The notes under the pieces were generated by a model. The model had not been told where the DNA came from, made no database searches, and saw only the letters and a program-made list of their open reading frames with translations. Of a stretch of 8,051 nucleotides of DNA, positions 1 to 6,500 are shown piece by piece (position 1 is the first letter of the stretch; every line of letters starts with the position of its first letter). Location: NCBI GenBank assembly GCA_016177165.1, contig JACOVT010000108.1, forward strand, positions 1 through 8,051, given 5' to 3'. The DNA is from Microcaldota archaeon (GTDB taxonomy: Archaea; B1Sed10-29; JACOVT01). The position numbers and the translations under genes were made by a program.

Positions 1-2
1 CT

Positions 3-578
3 ATTAACGTGACCGTTTCTAATGCGGGAAGCGCCCTAAACGTGACGAGCGCGGGTGGCACTGTGAACGTGACCGTGTCCAACGCAGGAAGTCCTCTTAA
101 CGTTTCAGAAGTAGGCATAACAGGATCCGTATTTAACATGACCAACCCAGGATACGTCATACCCGACTATTCCAACCTGACCGCAGTACGGTCGACAAAC
201 ATGACCAGCTCTAGCGGGATAGTCAGCAACTTCACTTGGGGCGGACAGACCGGACTACGCAACCACCTAGTGGCGTTCTCCTACAGTGGAAACTTCACCC
301 ACCTTGCGACGGGCGCACCCCTTATCAAAATAACATGCACCGGCTCTGCGGGTCAGACCAACACAGTCTGGCAAAAACTCTGGGCAACAGGAGCACCATT
401 TGCAGCAGAATCTTACGAGTTCAACCCGATACCGCTCAACTGCAGCGCAGGCCAAAACATGACCTTTGAGATAATGAACAGGACAATCACAGGAGCCTTG
501 ACCAATGCAATCAGTGCTGCAGAACAAGCCGGCGGAGCCAACTTCTTCTTCAACATCGTTGGCTACAGCGCACCATAA
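3..578 (+). CDS. Sequon-rich repeat protein, probably exported or a fibre-type structural protein (5' end missing)
   Basis: The reading frame is open to the left edge, so the start and any signal peptide are outside the window; 191 residues remain. The first 40 visible residues are two copies of a 20-residue repeat with the core NVTVSNAGSxLNV, matching a 60-base period at the DNA level (6-65 and 66-125). Then comes a linker and a roughly 130-residue C-terminal part rich in Gly, Ser, Thr, Asn and aromatics, with no membrane segment and few charges, suggesting an all-beta domain. Twelve N-x-S/T sequons are visible (for example NVT, NMT, NFT, NCS, NRT), far more than in the neighbouring proteins, which fits an N-glycosylated archaeal surface protein. 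The short beta-type repeats followed by a compact C-terminal domain also resemble stems and heads of virus or phage fibres. I do not recognise the family. The coding call is secure; the location and role are inference. Confidence 0.75.
   Translation: MNVTVSNAGSALNVTSAGGTVNVTVSNAGSPLNVSEVGITGSVFNMTNPGYVIPDYSNLTAVRSTNMTSSSGIVSNFTWGGQTGLRNHLVAFSYSGNFTHLATGAPLIKITCTGSAGQTNTVWQKLWATGAPFAAESYEFNPIPLNCSAGQNMTFEIMNRTITGALTNAISAAEQAGGANFFFNIVGYSAP
6..125 (+). repeat. Two copies of a 60-base in-frame coding repeat
   Basis: Copies at 6-65 and 66-125 each encode 20 residues and share the start NVTVSNAGS followed by LNV. The first 30 bases are much better conserved than the second 30. More copies may lie upstream of the window, since the repeat begins at the edge. 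Because 60 is a multiple of three, gain or loss of a copy would change protein length without breaking the frame. Confidence 0.75.
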
Positions 579-872
579 GGTTAACCCGCCAAAAATAATC
601 CAACAGAACTCTCGGGCCCCAAAAGATAATCCAACAGGACTCGGGTCCCCAAAAGCACAAAACAGAACCACAGGGCCTCCATAGGCACAAAACCTACCAC
701 TTAGCGCTGCTAATTAGATTGATGAGAACAAAGTCAAGCGGCCAGCGAGCAGAAGTAGTTGAACCGCGCCCGGAAGCGCAGTGAACTTCAGCAATCTTTC
801 GTTCCTTCCCCCTGCGGCGCAATCCAAACGTGCATGAGAACAGCCTTTGCTTCTTCTGCGCCCAACTGATAG
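579..872. other. Intergenic region between converging genes, no gene recognised
   Basis: This stretch of 294 bases separates the 3' ends of two converging genes. Its left third is a degenerate tandem repeat (589-680). In 681-872 I looked on both strands for tRNA arms, box C/D motifs and T-rich terminators and found nothing convincing. There are open frames on the minus strand, for example 694-891, but they overlap the end of the RFC gene, lack conserved features and are rich in Arg and Ser like chance frames. Confidence 0.6.
589..680. repeat. Degenerate tandem repeat, about 30-base unit, three copies
   Basis: Units lie at 589-618, 619-648 and about 649-680. The first two share CCAAAA, then ATAATCCAACAG, then ACTC, CGGG and a closing CC, with single-base insertions and deletions. 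The third is more diverged (CCAAAAGCACAAAACAG, then AGGGCC), and a trace continues to about 698. Each unit ends in a near-palindromic GGGCCC-like motif. The repeat starts 11 bases after the stop codon of the sequon-rich gene. The units are contiguous with no spacers, so this is not a CRISPR array. Function unknown. Confidence 0.7.
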
Positions 873-1835
873 CTATTGCTTTTTCATGCACATGTAGGCG
901 AGGAACGCCTCCAGCTGCAAGCGCTCGCTGGCGCCCTCATTGAGGCGAAAGTCGCACTCGCCCAGCCTGTCCAGAATCTCGAGACGCCTGCGGTCCTCAA
1001 TCCCATCAAGCGAGACGAGCTCGCGGTGCAATTGCGACAGCACGTCCTCGCCGCTCAGCCCGTGCTCGAGGAGCAGGTTGTCCAGTTTTCCGCGCGCATC
1101 CGTAAACTTGCCAGCCAGGGCCAGCTCGATTAGTTCTTTTACTTCCTTCGGGCGTGCGCGCGAGGCGACCTTAATCACCTCTTCCTCGCTGATCTTCTTG
1201 GCGCCGCCCACAGCGGCTGTCTGCATCAGCGTGATGGCCCGCCTCAAGTCGCCCTCGCTCGAATACACGAGCGCGTCACCCCCATCCTCTGTCAGGTGGA
1301 GCTTTTCCCCTTCTGCCACGCGGGAAAGCATCCTCTTTACCTCGTCCGCTGAAAGCGGCTTGAACCTGAAGAGCGCGCAGCGCGACTGGATCGGCTCGAT
1401 GATGCGCGACGAGTAGTTGCACGACATGACGAACCTCGCCGTCCCGGCGTACTTTTCCATCGTCCTGCGGAGCGCGTTCTGCGCATCACGAGTCAGCGCG
1501 TCGGCCTCGTCCAGGAAGATGAGCTTGAACTGCGAGCCGCCGAACGGCAGGATCGCGGCGAAGTCCTTGATCTTCCCCCGTATTATGTCTATCCCGCGCT
1601 CATCCGACGAGTTTAACTCTAGCAGGTTTTGCCTTACTGTGTCACCAAACACCTCGTTCGCGAGCGCAATCGCGCACACCGTTTTTCCAACACCAGCAGG
1701 GCCTGCGAACAGGAGCGAAGGCATGTTCTTGTCGTCCGCATACGCCTTCAAGCGCGAGACGATCTCCTTGTGCCCAACGACGTCCGCCAGCTTGCGCGGG
1801 CGGTACTTTTCAGTCCAGGGCAATTCGATTTCCAC
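873..1835 (-). CDS. rfcS: Replication factor C small subunit (clamp loader ATPase)
   Basis: AAA+ ATPase of the archaeal RFC clamp loader; with the large subunit it opens the PCNA ring and loads it on primed DNA. With the GTG start at 1835 the protein has 320 residues, about the usual length of archaeal RfcS. Visible motifs: N-terminal PWTEKYRPRKLADVVG (RFC box), Walker A GPAGVGKT at about residues 45-52, Walker B LIFLDEAD at 105-112, sensor 1 around SCNYSSRI, the SRC arginine-finger motif at 151-153, and sensor 2 GDLRRAI at about 195. The last 110 or so residues form the helical collar. The frame is open up to a TTG at 1880, but that would put the TATA-like box inside the coding region. The GTG lies about 26 bases downstream of that box and has no Shine-Dalgarno motif, so a leaderless start at 1835 is preferred. 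A TTG at 1823 is a weaker alternative. Confidence 0.95.
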   Translation of the reverse strand: MEIELPWTEKYRPRKLADVVGHKEIVSRLKAYADDKNMPSLLFAGPAGVGKTVCAIALANEVFGDTVRQNLLELNSSDERGIDIIRGKIKDFAAILPFGGSQFKLIFLDEADALTRDAQNALRRTMEKYAGTARFVMSCNYSSRIIEPIQSRCALFRFKPLSADEVKRMLSRVAEGEKLHLTEDGGDALVYSSEGDLRRAITLMQTAAVGGAKKISEEEVIKVASRARPKEVKELIELALAGKFTDARGKLDNLLLEHGLSGEDVLSQLHRELVSLDGIEDRRRLEILDRLGECDFRLNEGASERLQLEAFLAYMCMKKQ

Positions 1836-1857
1836 GAGTGTATTTTGCAGACAAAGC

Positions 1858-1865
1858 TTTAAATA
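1858..1865. promoter_or_regulatory. TATA-like box apparently shared by the divergent rfcS and ybjQ-type genes
   Basis: TTTAAATA at 1858-1865 contains the exact palindrome TTTAAA (centre between 1860 and 1861). The centre is about 27 bases from the ATG at 1888 on the plus strand and about 25 bases from the GTG at 1835 on the minus strand. Both distances suit archaeal TATA-to-transcription-start spacing with leaderless messages, and neither start has a Shine-Dalgarno motif. The plus-side flank ACAAAGC is purine-rich like a TFB-recognition element; the minus-side flank GAGCGTTA is a weaker match. No other TATA candidate is visible in the 52-base gap. Confidence 0.65.
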
Positions 1866-1887
1866 ACGCTCACCACTCAATCAACTC

Positions 1888-2241
1888 ATGCCGCGTTCAG
1901 AGGACGTTCACATAGTCACCACCGAGCAGGTTCCCGGTTTTGCCATCAAGGAAGTGCGCGGCCTCGTGTGGGGCACAACCGTGCGGGCAAAGTTCGTCGG
2001 AAAGGACATCATCGCCCTGTTGCGCATCCTAGTCGGCGGAGAAGTCAAGGAATACACGGAAATGATCAACGACGCGCGCTTCTACGTCGTCCAACGGCTC
2101 GTCGAGAACGCGCGCAAGCTGGGCGCAAACGCTGTTGTAGGAACGCGGTTCGGCAGCCTTTCCATATCGCCGGGAGCGGCCGAGATATTCGCCTTCGGGA
2201 CAGCAGTCCGCGTGGCGCCTGCGGCAAAAACCGGCAAGTGA
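1888..2241 (+). CDS. YbjQ/UPF0145 family protein
   Basis: A 117-residue soluble protein with the full pattern of the YbjQ (UPF0145, putative heavy-metal-binding) family. It begins with HIVTTEQVPGFAIKEVRGLV and continues with GTTVRAKFVGKDI, the hallmark GGEVKEYTEMINDAR, and then LGANAVVGTRFG and AEIFAFGTAV. Members form small ring-like oligomers of alpha-beta subunits; the biochemical role is unknown and metal binding is a database name rather than a proven function. Length is normal for the family. It starts at an ATG with no Shine-Dalgarno motif, about 27 bases downstream of the shared TATA-like box, so the message is probably leaderless. Its last codons and stop form the first, diverged unit of the 16-base repeat that follows. 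The next gene, 73 bases downstream on the same strand, encodes a membrane protein and may be cotranscribed. Confidence 0.9.
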   Translation: MPRSEDVHIVTTEQVPGFAIKEVRGLVWGTTVRAKFVGKDIIALLRILVGGEVKEYTEMINDARFYVVQRLVENARKLGANAVVGTRFGSLSISPGAAEIFAFGTAVRVAPAAKTGK

Positions 2242-2308
2242 GAGAACAGGCAAGAGAGGAAACAGGCAAGAGAGGGAACAGGCAAGAGAGGGAACAGGCA
2301 AGAGAGGG
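2229..2308 (+). repeat. Tandem repeat of a 16-base unit, five copies, starting in the end of the YbjQ gene
   Basis: Copies start at 2229, 2245, 2261, 2277 and 2293. The last four are nearly identical (AACAGGCAAGAGAGGG, with one A for G near the end of the first two). The first, 2229-2244, is diverged (AACCGGCAAGTGAGAG) and contains the final coding bases and the TGA stop of the YbjQ-type gene; in later copies the TGA has become AGA. The final copy supplies the GAGG ribosome binding site of the next gene. The pattern suggests expansion by replication slippage from the 3' end of the gene. Confidence 0.9.
2304..2307 (+). promoter_or_regulatory. Ribosome binding site GAGG, last unit of the 16-base repeat
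   Basis: GAGG ends seven bases before the ATG at 2315. It is one of the few clear Shine-Dalgarno motifs in the window, which fits an internal gene of a transcript led by the upstream leaderless gene. The same GAGAGG motif recurs in the preceding repeat copies further from the start. Confidence 0.6.
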
Positions 2309-2314
2309 AATATT

Positions 2315-2662
2315 ATGGGATACGCGCTGCCTTTTGTTTTCGCCTTCGCCTTCATCATATCACTGGTGTTCAGGGAACTGCTGCTGGAGATGGGCTTCTC
2401 AAAAGAGCAGGCCACCCACCCGGCAACTGTGCTCGTGCTCCCCGCGATCTCCTTCACCGCCACCATGATCTTCACAGCCTTCTTTTCGGGCAGGCTAGAG
2501 ATACCAGACCTGAAGCTGTTCTACGAAAGCTATAGCGGAATCTTCATGTGGATGACCGTTGCGTTCTTCCTCGGGGGCTTCCTCCGACTGCTCGTGGAAG
2601 TCGCCCAAAAGAACGCCCAGCAACCGCCAAAGCCAGTCAATCAGCAGCCGGCGCAGTCTTAA
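2315..2662 (+). CDS. Small membrane protein, three predicted helices, unknown function
   Basis: A 115-residue protein that I do not recognise. Hydrophobic stretches at about residues 3-25, 37-60 and 74-96 predict three membrane helices. A short polar link (EMGFSKEQATHP) lies between helices 1 and 2, and another (RLEIPDLKLFYESYSG) between 2 and 3. The tail of about 18 residues is Gln/Pro/Asn-rich (KNAQQPPKPVNQQPAQS). The ATG at 2315 is preceded by a GAGG motif. The gene follows the YbjQ-type gene on the same strand across the tandem repeat, so the two may form an operon. Its stop codon overlaps the TATA-like box of the next gene. Base composition at the third codon position matches the neighbours, which supports real coding. 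Confidence 0.75.
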   Translation: MGYALPFVFAFAFIISLVFRELLLEMGFSKEQATHPATVLVLPAISFTATMIFTAFFSGRLEIPDLKLFYESYSGIFMWMTVAFFLGGFLRLLVEVAQKNAQQPPKPVNQQPAQS

Positions 2663-2665
2663 ATA
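2658..2665 (+). promoter_or_regulatory. TATA-like box of the six-helix membrane protein gene
   Basis: CTTAAATA at 2658-2665 is centred about 26 bases before the ATG at 2688. It contains the TAA stop codon (2660-2662) of the preceding gene. No Shine-Dalgarno motif lies before 2688, so a leaderless transcript starting at the ATG is the simplest reading. Confidence 0.55.
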
Positions 2666-2687
2666 CACCCAAATCTTAACAAAAACA

Positions 2688-3422
2688 ATGGCAAGCGCAC
2701 TCGAAAAGACATTCCAGATCTACGCCCAGTCCTTCCGCCTCATAGCGGCGTCCAGCGCCCTCGTCCTCTTCTCGCTCGTGCTTCTTTACTTTATAGCCTC
2801 TTACGTTGCCGGCGGCGCCTCCTTCCTCAGGTTCTCGAGCGTCTACCTCGACTTCTCGCCCCTGCAGGCAATAGTAATCGCCGCAGTGGCGCTCATCTCC
2901 CTCTTCCTGCTATCAATGTTCTTGGCCGCGCTGGTGACCATAGTGAAACTCAAGGAAACATTGGACAACAACAGCTTCAGCAAGGTCGCAGCAGTCTTTC
3001 CGCGCTACGTCAGGAGGGTGTTCACCTTCCTGCTGATAGTCGGGTTCCTTTCCATACTGCTCGGCGTGGTGCTGGACGCCCTAAACGTCCCGCGCGCGAT
3101 CACCCACCTCATACTGCTCGTGTTCTGGCTTGTCTTCACTTTCACGCCCCAGATACTCGTGCTCGAAGACCTTGACATCATGCTTGCGCTTCAGGATACG
3201 ATCGCCTTCATAAAGCGGGTGCCGCAGGCAGTCCCCGCATACGCGGTGTTCGGATTTGTGGCACTGTTCCTCGTTTCAGTGGTAGAAGTGGCGCTTGGCC
3301 AGTTCCTGATATGGGAGCACAAGGTTATCTCGCTCATGCTAACGCTTTTCGTCGCTCTTCCGCTATTGCAGATTTTCGCGACCGAATACTACATACAGAG
3401 GTATCCGTTGTCGAAACTATGA
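2688..3422 (+). CDS. Six-helix membrane protein, unknown function
   Basis: A 244-residue integral membrane protein. Hydrophobic segments lie at about residues 18-41, 60-86, 111-131, 137-157, 182-205 and 212-232. The stretch TPQILVLEDLDIMLALQDT at about 153-171, just after helix 4, resembles the (V)VED...AL..S pattern between helices in DUF4013/YciC-like and glycerophosphodiesterase membrane-domain proteins. That likeness is from memory and is not proof of membership. The frame stays open upstream to about 2559, inside the preceding gene. The ATG at 2688 is chosen because of the TATA-like box about 26 bases upstream, and because residues before it are polar and low-complexity. No catalytic motif is visible; a role in transport or membrane organisation would be a guess. 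Confidence 0.8.
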   Translation: MASALEKTFQIYAQSFRLIAASSALVLFSLVLLYFIASYVAGGASFLRFSSVYLDFSPLQAIVIAAVALISLFLLSMFLAALVTIVKLKETLDNNSFSKVAAVFPRYVRRVFTFLLIVGFLSILLGVVLDALNVPRAITHLILLVFWLVFTFTPQILVLEDLDIMLALQDTIAFIKRVPQAVPAYAVFGFVALFLVSVVEVALGQFLIWEHKVISLMLTLFVALPLLQIFATEYYIQRYPLSKL

Positions 3423-3440
3423 CGAGCTTTTCATAGCACT

Positions 3441-3448
3441 TTTTATAC
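3441..3448 (+). promoter_or_regulatory. TATA-like box of the topoisomerase I gene
   Basis: TTTTATAC at 3441-3448 is a good archaeal TATA match in the 80-base gap before the topoisomerase gene. The expected transcription start, about 25-27 bases downstream, is near 3470, giving an untranslated leader of roughly 33 bases, unlike the leaderless genes nearby. The T-run within CACTTTTTATAC might also help end transcription of the preceding gene. Confidence 0.6.
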
Positions 3449-3470
3449 ATCCCAATCCACTCTCTTTCTG

Positions 3471-3486
3471 CCGCGCGCCAGCGCGG
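3471..3486 (+). promoter_or_regulatory. GC-only hairpin in the leader of the topoisomerase gene
   Basis: CCGCGC at 3471-3476 and GCGCGG at 3481-3486 form a perfect six-pair stem with the four-base loop GCCA. It lies where the transcript from the TATA-like box would begin and 16 bases before the ATG at 3503. It could protect the 5' end or affect translation. There is no run of T after it, so it is not a terminator. Confidence 0.45.
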
Positions 3487-3502
3487 GCAACAAAAAGTGA
3501 CC

Positions 3503-6500
3503 ATGATGAAACTTATTGTAGCAGAGAAGCCATTGGCAGCCAAGCGCATAGCCTCGATCCTTGGCAAGCCCAAAATAACGAGGCAGTCCGGAGTAGAATG
3601 CCCGGTTCTTGCAGACGCGGTCATCGTCCCGCTAAAAGGCCACGTCACCAACGTCGACTTTCCCGAAAGCACCCAGAACTGGAACGACACCAAGCTGGAC
3701 GATCTGGCCAGAGCGCCGCTGAAGTACGAGCTTGTCAACCGCTCCATTGCAAATGCCTTGCAACACTACGCCAGCGACTGCAACGAGCTCGTCATTGCCA
3801 CCGACTACGACCGGGAAGGCGAATCCATCGGAAGGGAAGCAATCCAGATAGTCAGTGAAGTGAAAAAGCTTCCGGTCAAGCGGGCGCGCTTTTCCGCGCT
3901 CACAGACGAGGACGTCAAGGTGGCCTTCGCCAATCTGGCAGACTTTGACTACAACCTAGCCGACTCTGCCGACTCCCGCAGGGAAATCGACCTCATCTGG
4001 GGGGCAGCGCTCACGAGATTCATTTCCCTAGCCTCAGGCAGGCTGGGCAAACAGTTCCTTTCCGTGGGACGCGTGCAGACGCCGACGCTGGCCTTGTGCG
4101 TCGACCGCGAGAAAGAAATACGCTCCTTTGTCCCAAAAAAGTTCTGGACTGCCTCGATACTGTGCGACAAGAACGGCGAAAAGTTCCGGGCAGAACACGA
4201 GGCCGGCCAGCTGTTTGACAAAAAGGAAGCCGACCGAATCGCCAAACTGAACGGCGACAAGGCCAGCGTCCTAAACGTCGAGGAATCGCTCGTCAAGACG
4301 CCACCACCAGCCCCATTCAACACAAACGAGTTCCTGCGCGCCGCGTCCGCGATAGGTTTGCAGCCTTCCATAGCACTCAGCATAGCCGAATCCCTCTACA
4401 TAAACGGTTTCATCTCCTATCCGAGAACGGACAACACCGCCTACCCGAAGACGCTGGACTTGCGCAAGACGCTCGCCGCCATCGCAAAAGTCCCTGACTT
4501 CAAGCCGCTTGCCGAAAAGCTGCTGGCCCAAAAAAAGCTAGTCCCAACAGCCGGCAAGAAAAGAGCCACAGACCACCCACCCATCCACCCGGTGGAGGCA
4601 GCGCCCAAGACCCTCAAACCGCTCGAGTGGAAAGTGTACGAGTTGGTCTGCCGGCGATTCATGGCAACTCTGGCGCCTGACGCCGAACTATCCACTGTCC
4701 GCGCGGATCTGGACTTTGCCGGCGAGCGCTTCATCGCCCGCGGTAAAACCATCCTGCGCGCAGGCTGGCGCGAGTACTACACATACTCGAAAGTCAAGGA
4801 AGAGCTCCTGCCCAAACTCTCGAAAGGCGAGACGGCCGGAGTAGAAAAACTAGATGTCCGCGAAGACGAGACGAAACCGAAGCCACGCTATTCTCCATCA
4901 GCATTGCTGAAATTAATGGAAGAGATGCGTCTTGGTACCAAGTGTTTAAGTGGCAAAACAAAAGTCAAGGTACTAAATGATTCGCATGAAAAAACTATCT
5001 CCTTGAGCAAGCTCTTCGAGTACGTTAAGAAGGGAAACAACTACTCGTGCGTCTCTATAGACGGACCAAGCGTGATTAACCCACGACTAACTTACATGAC
5101 TCGCAGAATGAAAGATTATGACGAGCAAATGTATGAGGTTACTTTTGCAGACGGCTATAAAGTTAGCTCAACAGCGGATCACCCATTCCTAGTCTTCAAC
5201 GGAAAGCACTATAGATACGTCCCTGCCCGCCAGCTGAATTCTGGGGACAGAGTCATTCGCGTTGATAACCCCACTCGGATCGGGCAGATAGCCATTTCTT
5301 GGGAAGATTTCCTAGCCGCGTGTAATAAGAAAACAAGCATTTTTGCTCCAATAGGGTCAAGATTGAAGGAGATCAGAGAAAACAGTGGGATTTCATGCAA
5401 CCAATTTGGTGGCTTGCTGGGTGTGGGACAAGGAAACTTGTCTAGCTACGAAACAGGTAAACGCGATGTTCCATTGTGGGCCATAAAACGACTTGGAGTA
5501 TTCCCGGAAACTTTGGTTGGAGTAAACAAGCTACTTAAAATAAGAAACCCATTTCCTGTACGCTCTTCGAGCGCATTTGCTAGAATTATCGCCAACTTCT
5601 GTGGAGACGGGTCGATCGACTTCTCCAAACTAGCTAGAGAAAACTGCGTAGACTTTAGGTACTCAAACACCAATCCAGATCTGTTGTTGCGCTTTGCAAA
5701 AGATGTCGGGTTGGTTTTCGGCTACGAGCCTGAAATAAGGCTAGATAAACTCTCATCAAAACACAGGTCTGCCAAATACTACGTGAGGGTACCTTCAATT
5801 ATTGGAAGGATACTGTTTCCTGCTCTAACAGCCCCGGGCAAGTATGTAACGGAAGATTTCTACACAGACTTTATCGGAGCGTTCTTTGATGATGAGGGCC
5901 ACGCCTATAAAAATGAACGCAAAATATTCATTTCAAACACTAACAACAACTACCTTAAACTACTTCGAAAAATGCTCCATCACATTAGTGTCGATTCCAC
6001 AATAGACGAAAATCAGCACAAGCTCTACATGAGAAAAGAGAAGAGCATTCAAAAGTTCCTAGAAAAGATTCCAATAGCGTCGATTATCAAAAAGCAGAGA
6101 ATCATAGAAATGCTTTCCAACAAATTTAAACAGGCCGGTGGGACTTCATCAAAATCTATGCTATGGAAAGAAAAACAAATACTGCGGTTGCTGGCTGTCA
6201 AAGACCATACGTCGTCTGAGCTTAGCGGAAAGCTTAGCTTCAGCAAGGCGGTTGTTAGAGTATACCTCAAACGGTTGATTGAGAAGGGGCTTGCTAGAAG
6301 AAAGATATTGTCAAAAAACCACTCAGAAGAAAGAAATGTCACGTACTTTTTGGCAAAACCATACTCGGACCTTGTTCACTCACTAATTGGAGAGAATATA
6401 CTTGCGCCATGTGTTATGACTCTAGAGGTTTTGCGTTCAAAACCAGTGAATCAAACTAACTTGGTCTATGACATCACGATAAACCCGCGCACACCCAACT

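Noticed and set aside
267..671. Minus-strand open frame of 134 codons opposite the sequon-rich gene
   Set aside because: It is the antisense shadow of the plus-strand gene, runs into the non-coding repeat and is Cys-rich in a pattern typical of chance frames.
700..872. Possible small RNA: a C-box-like TGATGA near 720 and a CTGA near 866
   Set aside because: The boxes are about 145 bases apart with no C'/D' pair at archaeal spacing, and no tRNA-like arms are present.
694..891. Minus-strand open frame of 65 codons after rfcS
   Set aside because: It starts inside the end of rfcS, has no promoter or ribosome binding site, and its composition looks random.
940..1866. Long plus-strand open frames opposite rfcS
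   Set aside because: They are antisense shadows of a strongly conserved gene in GC-rich DNA and are Ser/Arg/Ala-rich without motifs.
1836..1880. Longer rfcS starting at TTG 1880
   Set aside because: The extra 15 residues precede the usual N-terminus, and the TATA-like box would fall inside the coding region.
2229..2308. 16-base array as a CRISPR or origin iteron array
   Set aside because: Units are contiguous with no spacers, and the array starts within a coding end, which points to slippage; no replication gene of the iteron type is adjacent.
2029..2475. Minus-strand frames and a plus-strand frame through the 16-base repeat
   Set aside because: They read the repeat as low-complexity peptide and overlap two genes with good support on the plus strand.
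2559..2687. 43-codon N-terminal extension of the six-helix protein
   Set aside because: It overlaps the preceding gene, encodes Ser/Arg-rich low-complexity sequence, and contains the TATA-like box.
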